A stretch of DNA of 64,000 nt from Gracilaria domingensis (taxonomy: Eukaryota; Rhodophyta; Florideophyceae; Gracilariales; Gracilariaceae). Made by a program: the position numbers and the translations under genes. The stretch lies in NCBI GenBank assembly GCA_022539475.1, contig VCMS01000012.1, positions 310,001 through 374,000 on the forward strand, read 5' to 3'. The notes under the pieces were generated by a model. The model saw only the letters and a program-made list of their open reading frames with translations. It was not told the origin of the DNA and searched no databases. Shown here in pieces: positions 10,606 through 20,083 of this stretch (position 1 is the stretch's first letter; the number at the start of each line of letters is the position of its first letter).

Positions 10606-12510
10606 CTACCCGTAAGACGCGCTGACAGCCCCCACCAAGTTTTTCTGCGATTGCAAGACCAAGTCTGCCCCCTTCTCAGCAATCATCATCGTTGGAGCCC
10701 CAGACTGGCCGCCTGGCAAATTAGGCATCACAGAAGAGTCAATCACTCTCAATCCATTCACTCCCTTAACCCTCAGTTCCGCATCAACCGCGCAATCGTC
10801 ACCACTTCCCATTCGACAAGTTCCCACCATCGCGTTCGCCGTGTGACATGTATCCACGACATACCTTTCAAGATCGCTGTCAGACACTACATCACCACCG
10901 GGATACAACTCGCGGCCGCGATATTCTTTGAACTGATCCTGCTGCGCAATTTGACGACACAGTTTCATTCCGTGTACCAATGTTCGCAGATCCTGTGAGT
11001 CTGACATCCAGTTACCGTGGATCTTCATACTGTCCCTAATGTCAGTAGAACGGAGCGTGACCCATCCTCTAGACCTTGGTCGCGCGGCCACACTCTGTAG
11101 TGTGAAACCAGCTGGCCGGTTCGCCTGGTTCCTCAAGTATGAACCTGCAGTGGCAAAGTCAGCCAGAGAGTGATAAGGATCAGGTTCTGAAACGAAAGGG
11201 ATAAAGCGTAGCTGAAGGTCGCATGCGTCCATGCTTGGATCTGATTTGACAAAACCACCAGCCTCACACATCGGACTAGTAAGTGGTCCCTTTCCACGGA
11301 AGATGTAGTTAAGAATAGTTCCGATGTGTTTACCCGTCCTTTCTGTGTAATATAATGAGCTCTTTCGCTTATCAGCTTGCGGAGAATGACTTTCGTAACT
11401 CAGCATTACCCCCGCGTGATCTTGCAAATTCCGTCCCACGGCAGGTAGATCCGCAATAACAGGGATTCCCATATCTTTCAGATGATCTGCAGGGCCTATT
11501 CCGCTTAGCATCAGCAATTGTGGAGTAGCATACACACCTGCCGAAAGCAAGACTTCTCTGTCAGCCTTGACTGACACACGGTTTCTATCTCTGTCAATGA
11601 AAGAAACTCCAACGGCACGAGTCTGTCCTTCTCGCTCTTCAAGTATAATTCGCTCGACAAGCACTCCTGTCTTCACTGTCAAATTCCTTCTAGACCTTAT
11701 GTTGTTGAGATACGCAGTGGCAGGTGATTCACGATTACCGTCTCTCTGTGTGACCTGGAAAAGGCCAACTCCATCTTGCGTTCGGCCCCAATCATTGAAA
11801 TCGTCATTAGGAGGCAGGCCAATCCCTTTTGCCGCATCGACAAACGCAGCTGACATGGGATTTACGCGAGCCAAATCGCTGACGGCTAGCGGACCCTGCG
11901 TACTGTGCACTTCGGATGCTTGCTTATCCTTAGCAAATTGGTGTTCAGAACGCTTGAAGTACGGAAGCACGTCTTGAGCGCGCCATCCCTCAGGCCACGA
12001 TTCATAATCCGCAGCATTGCCTCGATGATAAAGCATAACCGATATGGCATGCGAACCACCCATAACTTTGCCGCGCGGGAAGTATAAACGGCGGCCGTTC
12101 AGTTTCGGTTCTGGCTCCGTAACGAAGGCCCAGTCGTGTCGGGAGCCTAACAGATAAGGGAATCCAAGAGGGATTTTGATGTAGAAATCATCATCTGGAG
12201 GGCCGGCTTCCAAGAGCAACACGCGCGTGCTGCTGTTCGCAGACAAGCGATTTGCTAGCACGCACCCGGCTGCACCTCCACCGATGATCACGTAATCATA
12301 GGTCTGGCTCGGCGGCAAATCTGCTGTTCGCGGTAGTGCATCGGAGATTGCATTTGCGGGAGCGGCATTCACTAGCGGAACGCGAAGAGGTGGTAGTACT
12401 GGTGTGGGGTGCACACAAGGAGATATGGAATGTGTGAAAGATGTTTGGCGTTGGTGGAAAATCGGAGAAAGGGGAACAAAGGAAGGGGCCATATTTCTCC
12501 GAGACTCCAT
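10606..12510 (-). CDS. FAP: Fatty acid photodecarboxylase candidate (GMC oxidoreductase)
   Basis: GMC-family flavoprotein of 634 residues. It has the FAD loop VIIGGGAAGCVLANRL (74-89), FPRGKVMGGS (144-153) and the C-terminal GTCRMG and APTMMIAEK blocks. It matches algal fatty acid photodecarboxylase more closely than choline dehydrogenase: the residues known to matter in the Chlorella enzyme (Cys432, Arg451, Asn575) have counterparts at Cys415 (LTSPMCEAGGF), Arg435 (LQLRFIPF) and Asn559 (HTANAMVGTCRMG) with almost identical spacing, and it has PGGQSGAP instead of the GNTNAP of dehydrogenases. FAP uses blue light to convert fatty acids to hydrocarbons and CO2 in plastids. The first 65 residues are basic/Ser-Pro-rich, as expected for a transit peptide. 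Activity is inferred. Confidence 0.85.
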   Translation of the reverse strand: MESRRNMAPSFVPLSPIFHQRQTSFTHSISPCVHPTPVLPPLRVPLVNAAPANAISDALPRTADLPPSQTYDYVIIGGGAAGCVLANRLSANSSTRVLLLEAGPPDDDFYIKIPLGFPYLLGSRHDWAFVTEPEPKLNGRRLYFPRGKVMGGSHAISVMLYHRGNAADYESWPEGWRAQDVLPYFKRSEHQFAKDKQASEVHSTQGPLAVSDLARVNPMSAAFVDAAKGIGLPPNDDFNDWGRTQDGVGLFQVTQRDGNRESPATAYLNNIRSRRNLTVKTGVLVERIILEEREGQTRAVGVSFIDRDRNRVSVKADREVLLSAGVYATPQLLMLSGIGPADHLKDMGIPVIADLPAVGRNLQDHAGVMLSYESHSPQADKRKSSLYYTERTGKHIGTILNYIFRGKGPLTSPMCEAGGFVKSDPSMDACDLQLRFIPFVSEPDPYHSLADFATAGSYLRNQANRPAGFTLQSVAARPRSRGWVTLRSTDIRDSMKIHGNWMSDSQDLRTLVHGMKLCRQIAQQDQFKEYRGRELYPGGDVVSDSDLERYVVDTCHTANAMVGTCRMGSGDDCAVDAELRVKGVNGLRVIDSSVMPNLPGGQSGAPTMMIAEKGADLVLQSQKNLVGAVSASYG

Positions 12511-12829
12511 CAGCAGGTGAAGAAGATGGCTCGTGGAGCAAGTGCGTGGGCAGGTGAAGGAACGATTGCGATGGATGGTGAAGTGACAGGAATTACCGTG
12601 TAGTCATGAGCGACACCAATGCAGTATGTTATCGAAGGTAGGACGGTACATACATGTGGTGAGCAGACGAGATCACATGAGCAGTGGGAGCCTCCCACTG
12701 GGAGGCGATGCGTTGCTGAAACGTAGGGTTCTCTCGTTTGCTGATTGGTGGTTCTCGCTGCGTTGAACACGTGGGGCTCTTACCGCGCCTTCGCTTGCCT
12801 GCTCGTTTTTACCTACGACTCGTAGGCTA
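12511..12829. other. Intergenic spacer upstream of the photodecarboxylase
   Basis: 319 bp, containing the likely promoter of the minus-strand photodecarboxylase. An ATTGG (inverted CCAAT) at about 12743-12747 is the only motif noted. Confidence 0.4.
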
Positions 12830-13597
12830 CTAGTCGCATTTCCGCTGGCGCATGATTTGCTCAATACTATCCGCTGGAGGGGCACCAAAGCGCTTGAAGA
12901 CAACACTAACGAAGGCATCCAACGCCGAGATGGACCAAGTTTCCACATGGGATTCCACCAAACCGTTCTCGTCGAAAGAGTATACTGTACAACCAGTAAA
13001 TGGCTTTATCATGGGCTTCCATGGCAGATTCAGTGCGCCTTGTAATCTCCATTCCGCTTTGATTGTTTGATCAGGTTGGATTCGAATGTCAATGAGATCC
13101 ACTCTAGACAGACCTCTGCAGAACAAGCCCGCAGTTGCGGAAGTGTATTTTTTCAATCCCCGCACGGGAACATCCGGATCCGGGCCATCAAACAAGCAAT
13201 CATCGCGATAAATCTGTGAACTCAGTCGTCCAGTGATATAGTACTGCCTCTTTTCAAAATCTTCTCGAATCAAATGCAAACGGTCTTGCAATGAAAGTTG
13301 TGGTGTCTTTGTGAGTGATGGAGTATTCGTTAGTAACGCGTCTGGAAGAATGGATTTATGCCGAGTAAGGAGAGCCCAAACAAGGACTTGTCGAACGGCG
13401 TCCAGCGTATCCGAAAACCTCCGCCGCCAAAACGGGCATTTCACAGAGTTTGTACGTTCGGTGAGGGCGTCCAGACGAGAGAGAAGCGGTGTGGGCGGCG
13501 GTACTCGTCTGCTACACGTGAAGCGGGCACGCTTTTGTCGTACTCTCAAATCAGGAACGAAGAAAGGCTTCGATACAAACGCGACGCTGTTCATCAT
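12830..13597 (-). CDS. DUF2358 (SnoaL-like) plastid protein
   Basis: Small protein of about 255 residues whose C-terminal 150 residues resemble the DUF2358 family found in cyanobacteria, algae and plant plastids: LIREDFEKRQYYITGRLS, YRDDCLFDGPDPDVPVRGL, EWRLQGALNLPWKP, and YSFDENGLVESHVETWSIS. The fold is of the SnoaL/NTF2 type; its biochemical role is unknown. The start chosen is the ATG pair at 13597/13594, giving the leader MNSVAFVSKPFFVPDLRVRQ, a plausible red-algal-style transit peptide with Phe near the front. The open frame continues upstream without another convincing start, towards a GTG at 13954. It is tail-to-head with the photodecarboxylase gene, another plastid candidate. Confidence 0.8.
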   Translation of the reverse strand: MMNSVAFVSKPFFVPDLRVRQKRARFTCSRRVPPPTPLLSRLDALTERTNSVKCPFWRRRFSDTLDAVRQVLVWALLTRHKSILPDALLTNTPSLTKTPQLSLQDRLHLIREDFEKRQYYITGRLSSQIYRDDCLFDGPDPDVPVRGLKKYTSATAGLFCRGLSRVDLIDIRIQPDQTIKAEWRLQGALNLPWKPMIKPFTGCTVYSFDENGLVESHVETWSISALDAFVSVVFKRFGAPPADSIEQIMRQRKCD

Positions 13598-13930
13598 AAA
13601 AAGCGGGACGAGCCTACCAGTGCGCCTTCCTTCCAGACGGCAGCGCAAAGAATTGGGAGGATCGAGAGACAAGAGAGCTCGCGGCGGGAACGTCGATGAA
13701 AGTGCGCTCACATTTGATGCGGAGGCGGAACCGGTGGTGCCTTCGAGCTGGAGCACCTGTTCGTGGCGAGGAGGTGCAAATATCTCACAGCATCCAACAA
13801 AAATCCGCCAGATTTGACGCGTGTATCCCACGCGCCTCCAGAGTCTGGACAGCTTTGTCCAACAACTGTCGTGTGAAATTGGCGAGGCCCAGACGCGAGG
13901 AATAAAGGGGTAGTATGTGAAGTGGGGAGC

Positions 13931-14572
13931 ATGACGGGCGACTTGTTGCATCACGTCGCAAAAGCAGCGACAGACGCGGAAAACGCGTGGAACACCGCAT
14001 CTTCCTCGGGCGCGCAGGCCGTGCAGTCCATTTTCACATCATTGCAGACGCTCCAGTCGCAGGCTAGCGCGTGTGCGCCGGCGGCCGCGGCGAATCGTGT
14101 GCTGTCGACACAGCGTGCGTTGGATGCTGATATACACCAACTGAAAACCACTATTCGCCGACTCTCTTCAATCGTAAATGGTTTGAAACGCTGGCAAGAG
14201 GAGCTCGAAACAGAGCCTTTGTATACGCTGCTACGAGATTATTTCGAGAGACTTCTGAGCGCTTTTGAGAATGATTTGCAGAGTAAACGAAAGGTGCTAG
14301 ACTCCATTTTGGGTGAAGACGTTTTCTTGTTGTCTGTGGCCGAGTGGAGGCGCTTTATTGCGTTGTGGAGTGAACAACCGGATCGACAGGGTACATGCGG
14401 AGAAGCTGTGGCTGCTATCGCCACTGCGGAACAAGTCATGCAAGATTCGAACAAGAGTCACCAATCGCAGGTTCAGCACCCGCCTAGTTCTTCCGTTGGC
14501 TCGAAATCTAACCCTGCATTGTCACCAGCAATGCTCTCTTTAAAGCAACGTCTTACAAAAACAAAAGCCTAG
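13931..14572 (+). CDS. Unknown helical protein
   Basis: A 213-residue protein, not recognised. It is mostly alpha-helical in appearance: an Ala/Ser-rich N-terminal helix (MTGDLLHHVAKAATDAENAW), then heptad-like stretches from about residue 50 to 125 (LKTTIRRLSSIVNGLKRWQE, LLRDYFERLLSAFENDL), and a Ser/Pro/Gln tail ending in a basic LKQRLTKTKA helix. There is no signal peptide, membrane span or metal motif. It resembles small subunits of larger complexes in general build only. The ATG at 13931 is used; the open frame begins nine bases earlier with GTG. It is divergent from the DUF2358 gene. Confidence 0.7.
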   Translation: MTGDLLHHVAKAATDAENAWNTASSSGAQAVQSIFTSLQTLQSQASACAPAAAANRVLSTQRALDADIHQLKTTIRRLSSIVNGLKRWQEELETEPLYTLLRDYFERLLSAFENDLQSKRKVLDSILGEDVFLLSVAEWRRFIALWSEQPDRQGTCGEAVAAIATAEQVMQDSNKSHQSQVQHPPSSSVGSKSNPALSPAMLSLKQRLTKTKA

Positions 14573-15829
14573 ATCATAACAATCTCGTTTAAACATCCAC
14601 ATCCACACTCGTTTGTGCTGTTCGTTCCTCTTGACCATAATGCTCTCCTCGGCGTGTCAAATGCAGTCTTCTTGTTAACTCATTATCGAGAGGTCTGGAT
14701 AGCGTTTTACTGAGGTGCTTGGCCCTGTTGTAATTGTTGCATTACTTCACCAACTTTGTTCGTCGCCTGATTGCGCGTTTCGGTCGCATGTTTTTGTTTG
14801 TTAGCTCTTCAACAGCATTCAGGCCTCAGTTAATGTCTCACAGAATATCGGCGATCGTTACATACCTCTACGTATTTTCCTACGCAACGATCGGCGCATA
14901 CCTGTGAATCGTCAAAGAAACACACAAACGAAAACAAAGTTTGTCCGCGTTATTGTCAGTTATCCGACGGCTTTCATTCTCATGGTCGCCCGAATTCTGA
15001 ATTGTCACATACGACTTTGGTAATCAGTGTCAGAACAACATGCAAAGAGCTGGTCAGTTTGACCTTTGAGTCTGCTCGAGTCTTCAAGTACGCTACTTAC
15101 GTTCGCCAGTATTCAAATCACCGTCATGAAACCTGGGCACGCATTTCTTGAAACAAGTCTCACTCATTCTTTTGCGTGCCAAACGTCAGACTTCTGAAAT
15201 GGACTCGAAAAAATCCTGGTCATGTACATGGAATTCCATACCGATTGAAAAGGTCTGCCACGAAGATCATCTCTGTCTTCATGGCATCCAGATTTCCCTG
15301 TTGTTGAGGCATATTCATCTTGCAATTTTCTGTAGGATCAGCTGAAAGATGATAAAGGAAAAGCAGCAGCCGGGTCTATGAAGATCAGATGCGCTTTTGA
15401 AGAAGCTTTTGAAGAGGTTCCTTGTGCTTCAATCTGCGAAACAGATGTTGTTAATCTTCCGACACACAACTTCTGCGCTCCAGGCGTAGAGGAAATTTAT
15501 GATACTTGGCCGTCTTTTACTGGTCTAAAAGATTTCAACTACAATATGATTTGTCGGATAAGGTCAAAAAGTCAATTTTCACATGTTTCCTGTTTTTCAC
15601 TCGTCTAAAGACTGCGTCCACCGTCGCTACTTGTCTTCGTGAGTGCGCTGTCACAGCTTTGGGGATTGTTCGACAACTCTGTCAATAGGCCTTTTTGCTC
15701 TTCCTCCAGACCTTTTTGCGGCTACCGTCGTACATTGTGCTCTAGAATGTTCCAAGCGCGCATGGGAGCGGAGTCAAAGAGGCTAGAACGTTAACTGGCA
15801 CCCAAGCGTAGTGCCTGCTCTCAACAAGC
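14573..15829. other. Intergenic, 1.26 kb
   Basis: No convincing gene. The longest ATG frame (15378-15608, 76 codons) has no recognisable features. The final 100 bp presumably include the TFIIE promoter. Confidence 0.45.
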
Positions 15830-17131
15830 ATGGCAGAAGTACCGCGAGAAGCTGTGGAGTTTGCAAGAAGGCTCGTTCGAGCCTTCTATCCCGATGAATT
15901 TGTTGTGCTTCTCGATGCTGTCCTTCGGCAGAATAACTTTGTGTCTCACAGAGACTTGGCCTATCGCCTTCGCATGCAACCGAAGGAAATGCGCCAAGTT
16001 CTCGTCAGAATGGAACATGCACGACTGATGCGACGCGACAAGCGCGAACAAAAACGCATTACTATTCGCGATGGTAAAAAACAAACGCGTGTCATTCAGA
16101 CAGACTATTGGTATGTTCCTCTGCTAGAGATGGTGGACGCCTTCATGTACAGGGTGTGGCGAATTACTAAAGAGCTCGAGGAAAAGCGCAACAACGTTGC
16201 TGAAGGACAAAAATACGTCTGTACGCGTTGTGGAGCGCGCTTTCAACTACTTGACATTCTGGCTGGTGAACGCGCAGACGGACAGTTTGAGTGCACGAAT
16301 ATGAATTCCAAGGCTCTGCCTTGTAAAGGACTTATTAGGGAACAGGATAATAGTGCGCAAATTCGCGAAATGGAAAGGCTTCGGAATTTGATCGATGAGC
16401 AGCTACGTACCCTTCGCGAACGTGCGGATCATTGCTCACGTCTAGATATCCCACGCCATCCTCTTGAAGGCGCTGATGAGAAAACCTGGGGCGAGCGGGT
16501 GCCGGAGACTGTCGGGGCTCGTGGTGAGAGAGTTGATGAGGACGGTATTGATATGGAGCTCAAGGCTGAAGAAGAGGAGAGGAAGAAAGGCTCTGACGTG
16601 ATTGTTGTCGAACCCATCCATAGGCAACATAAGGATGACGCTTTCATTCCAGAGAAGCCGAGTTGGTTCAAGGAGGGTGGGGGAGAAGAAGAAGAAGAAT
16701 GGGACGACACTGAGCAGCACGTGCTCGATAATAAGGCTGGAACCGCAGCCAGCTTTGGTCGCGAGGAGGATGAGAAAGCGTACTATGATATGTACGTTAA
16801 ACAGATCTATGGAGCGGGCGCTGAGGCCAAGCACGTGGAGGATGGCGGAAACGCTACAGCAGACGAAGTGATCGATTTGGACGCTGACGATGAGGTGGTG
16901 GCAGTAGAACCTGGGAAGGAAACGGAAGCAAATGTGACTGGCAAGGCTGGAGCGGACACGCAACAGAAGGAAGATGTCATGGTTTCAGTAGCGGGCAAGG
17001 TGATGAAATTGTCTGAGGTCACACCCGAAATGGCTGAGCAAATGACTCCGGATGAATACAAAGCGTACTTTGCCGTGGCGCAGCCAAATAGCACGATGGA
17101 CGACGAAGACGATTTTGATGAGTTTGAATGA
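15830..17131 (+). CDS. Transcription initiation factor IIE, alpha subunit
   Basis: Large subunit of TFIIE, which joins the RNA polymerase II pre-initiation complex and recruits and controls TFIIH. The N-terminal winged helix (about 10-100) contains LLDAVLRQNNFVSHRDLAYRL and RMEHARLMRRDKR; a linker helix (RITKELEEKR) leads to a zinc ribbon with Cys131, 134, 155 and 165 (CTRCGARF ... FECTNMNSKALPCKG). The rest is acidic and low in order and ends DDEDDFDEFE, as in human and yeast homologues, where the acidic tail binds TFIIH. The 433-residue length and uninterrupted frame fit the family. The ATG starts right at the domain. Confidence 0.93.
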   Translation: MAEVPREAVEFARRLVRAFYPDEFVVLLDAVLRQNNFVSHRDLAYRLRMQPKEMRQVLVRMEHARLMRRDKREQKRITIRDGKKQTRVIQTDYWYVPLLEMVDAFMYRVWRITKELEEKRNNVAEGQKYVCTRCGARFQLLDILAGERADGQFECTNMNSKALPCKGLIREQDNSAQIREMERLRNLIDEQLRTLRERADHCSRLDIPRHPLEGADEKTWGERVPETVGARGERVDEDGIDMELKAEEEERKKGSDVIVVEPIHRQHKDDAFIPEKPSWFKEGGGEEEEEWDDTEQHVLDNKAGTAASFGREEDEKAYYDMYVKQIYGAGAEAKHVEDGGNATADEVIDLDADDEVVAVEPGKETEANVTGKAGADTQQKEDVMVSVAGKVMKLSEVTPEMAEQMTPDEYKAYFAVAQPNSTMDDEDDFDEFE

Positions 17132-18224
17132 GAAACGGCACACAAATTCAGCTGCTTGCATTTGTGACAAACAATCCTTGGTACGCAGCAGCGGCCAACA
17201 AAATGAGCTGATGCTTCGGGCCCTTGCTACACTACAAGGGTAGTGATCTTGGACGTGTGACGGCCAAGAATCATTTCCGGCGTTTACCTGGCAGTTTTGT
17301 GTGTAGATGAGGTGTTTTGTCTGTTGAAGCGCAGTGACTTGCAAGTACCGATAGAAGTGTAGCGGGTAGCCTTAAGATAACCTAGCTATCTTAGAGTTGT
17401 CGCGCACTGTGGCCCGAAAATGTAATGTGAGATTCTCAGAATGGTTGAGCTTGAAGCCGCGATGATTCCATATCGTTTAGGGAAAGAAATTGAGAAGACG
17501 TGAATATTGTGGGCTCTTATAGGTTACAAAGATGCGCAGTGGAATATGCCTCAAGAGCTGCAAGTTTGTGCTTACAGACTCGAAAACAGGAGGAAGCCTA
17601 CGTTACGAGCAATGGGATCACGTAGCGTTGTCCCGGGTAGAAATGTGAAATGGTGTGCAAATAGAACCTTTAGCCGGCCGTCATTGAAACTTGGCAGAAA
17701 GGCTTTCAGTGCACGCATCGCGGCAATGGAAAGAGAGGGGAGCAGGTGGAGAATGTGCACTGGAGATGGCGAACATAAGTTGAAATTGTATTTTTCACGT
17801 AGAACATCTAGGTTTATGTGGTACGTACCAAGTACTTGTATATACTTGTATCGCAGTGTCTTTGCTGGTATTTACTGTAGCCATGACACGTGATATGTTT
17901 CTGATTCCGCGAACTGTTAGTGCTTGCGCGAATAATCGAATTGAAACGGAAATGGTGTAAACGCGGACGCGGGTCCCGCGCTACGCGGTGAAGGTTGAGT
18001 CCTCTTAGATATGGCGTTTGGGCTAACCCAAATAAAACTCTTAGGGTGTGTTATTTTAGTTTGCTCTGTTATATTGGTATCTACGTCTCTACATCTAGCT
18101 AGTTTGAATCAAGACAGGTAGTGATGCGCAGTTGATGAAAAAGCGTTGTGCGGAGGATTGCGTGACGTGGCTGATTTGTTAAGAGCAGTTGTTGTTGTTA
18201 ACAAGAGTTAAACAGAAAGCCACC
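17132..18224. other. Intergenic between convergent genes
   Basis: 1.1-kb spacer separating the ends of the TFIIE and helicase-associated-domain genes. A 128-codon frame at 17507-17893 starts with TTG and looks like chance. Confidence 0.45.
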
Positions 18225-19421
18225 CTAAAACGGAGTAGGATTGCTCAAGACTTTGAGACTGGAAATGGGCGGGAGCACAAACGACGTTGGAGGAATCCTT
18301 CTGGTGCCTACTGACTTGAGAGCAGCACTCGGACCATGGAACGACGGCAGTTCAGAATGAGTCACAGCGGTAGCAGCCTCAGCGGCGGAATTAGCAGAGT
18401 GCAGAGCACGTGACGGCAGCAAGAGCTTTGGAATACACGGCGGTTCATGCGATGGAGACAACAGCGATGCAATGGACTGCACATCAGTCCTATCGACAGA
18501 AGGAGGCACAACGGCAGAAACAGGCGCAGTGACAGGCGTAGCAACAATGGGCGCGTTGAGAATGCTGACTGGCGTATGGTGCATACGCGCATACTGGAAC
18601 GAAGCAGCATCTGCACTCGGCGACGACTGTGCCGGATAAAACAACGGCTTCTGGATGAGCGGCGATTGCGGCGGCTTACGGCGCTTGGCAGGCGGCTGCT
18701 GCGGGGTGGTACATTGAGAAGATGGCACGGACGGTTGTGGTGGAGCCCTCTTACACGACAGCGGCGCATTAGCAGCGGCGGCGCGGGCGCGAGCGGCGCG
18801 ACGACGCCTCTCTGCGAGAAACTGGGTTGGGTTCCATATAAAAGCGGCATCATTGAGCAGACGCTCGCGTTGCGGCGACAACTTTCCTTTACGCTTGCTC
18901 TGGCGTTGAGTGTTTACCCACCAGCCAAGTTCACCCTCGTTGAACGGGACACAGGAATGGCCGTGAACGGCACGGAAGTGCAGCAGTTTGCTGAACTTGT
19001 CCATCCAGTCAGCCTCTGCGGTATTCCAGATGAAGCCGATTGCGTCGAGCTTTCGTACGCGGTGCAATGGGAGCTTGTCCTTCCTGCGGTTGGCGCGCAT
19101 CTTGGCGACCCACATGCCGAGGTGCGGGTCGGAGATGGGCACGCAACAGTGGCCATTGGTGTGGTAGTAGCGGAGCAGGAGCGCGTAGCGGTTCTCCCAC
19201 GCGGCCTCATTGGTGTTCCACACGAAGGAGAGGCGATCCAACTGCGACTTGCGGTGCCGCTCGAGCTTGCCCTTCTTGTGCAGCTCGCGCTGGCGCACGA
19301 CCCACCGGCCGAGCTTGCCCTCGGCCTTGGGCACGTTGCAGTTGCCGTGCCGGCCGTGCCACTGCGCGAGCTCGGCGTAGCGGCGCTCCCACAGCACGGA
19401 ACTATCGGCGTCGGCGTCCAT
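18225..19421 (-). CDS. Protein with three helicase-associated (HA) domains
   Basis: A 398-residue protein with three tandem HA domains (Pfam 03457 type) at about 9-70, 74-134 and 138-197. Each has the pattern W..(R/K)...L......G.C.VP.....LG.WV...R...KL...R...L....F.WN. These small helical domains accompany some bacterial helicases and occur alone, often next to DNA-binding domains, in algae; they are thought to bind nucleic acid. No helicase motif is present. The second half is disordered, with Pro/Ser/Ala runs and a basic patch PAKRRKPP. The start is the ATG at 19421; the frame extends to a GTG at 19619 through low-complexity sequence that looks like leader DNA. Confidence 0.8.
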   Translation of the reverse strand: MDADADSSVLWERRYAELAQWHGRHGNCNVPKAEGKLGRWVVRQRELHKKGKLERHRKSQLDRLSFVWNTNEAAWENRYALLLRYYHTNGHCCVPISDPHLGMWVAKMRANRRKDKLPLHRVRKLDAIGFIWNTAEADWMDKFSKLLHFRAVHGHSCVPFNEGELGWWVNTQRQSKRKGKLSPQRERLLNDAAFIWNPTQFLAERRRRAARARAAAANAPLSCKRAPPQPSVPSSQCTTPQQPPAKRRKPPQSPLIQKPLFYPAQSSPSADAASFQYARMHHTPVSILNAPIVATPVTAPVSAVVPPSVDRTDVQSIASLLSPSHEPPCIPKLLLPSRALHSANSAAEAATAVTHSELPSFHGPSAALKSVGTRRIPPTSFVLPPISSLKVLSNPTPF

Positions 19422-19967
19422 GGCGGGCTCGGCGGAGGCAGACGGACGGGTGCGGCGCGGGCCGCCGGCGCTCGACGCCGCCGCGCGCGGCGCCTTAAGA
19501 GCGCTGCGCGCGCGCAGATAAAGGGCGCGGCGCGGGTGCACGTGCGCGCGCGCGTGCGCGCGCGTGGCTGACAAACGCGGCCGTGACAGAACAGAAAACG
19601 GCGCGCGCCGCACGCGCACGTCATCTGATCAGATCCGCATCAAACGCGCGCGGCCAGCGCGGCGCTGGCGCGCGCACGTGAGCCGCTGCCCGCTCGCGTG
19701 GGCACAACAAACGGCGCGCGCGCCGCGGCCGCGCCATTGGCTGTTCCAAACCGCCGCCGCACCGTTGTCCGTTTCGAAGGGAGGCCCCCTCCCACCGGGG
19801 CTCTCGGGGCGACGTGGCACCGCCCGCCACGCGGCGTACCTGGCCGACGAGGCCGACGAGGCCGACGTGGCGACGTGGCGCGCGCGCTGGAGACTGCGCG
19901 CGGCGCGGCTCGCGCGGCGGCTGCAGCACAGCAGTCTCCGCGGCGTGCGGCTCTGTGCGCGTTCCAG

Positions 19968-20008
19968 CGCGTTTGCGCGTTTGCGCGTTTGCGCGTTTGC
20001 ACGTTTCC
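19968..20008. repeat. Short tandem repeat, unit GCGCGTTT
   Basis: Four to five units of an 8-bp motif lie in the very G+C-rich divergent promoter between the HA-domain gene and the ABC1 kinase gene. A GCCGACGAG repeat of three units is nearby at about 19846-19872. Confidence 0.6.
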
Positions 20009-20083
20009 GACGGCGCCGCGCGCGGCGCAGCGCCGAGCCCCGGAGCGCGCGCGCGCGATGCGACCGCGCAGCTGCAGGCGCAC

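Noticed and set aside
17507-17893. 128-codon frame between convergent genes
   Set aside because: Starts with TTG and has no features.
18447-19571. 374-codon plus-strand frame opposite the HA-domain gene
   Set aside because: Antisense shadow; the three HA repeats lie on the minus strand.
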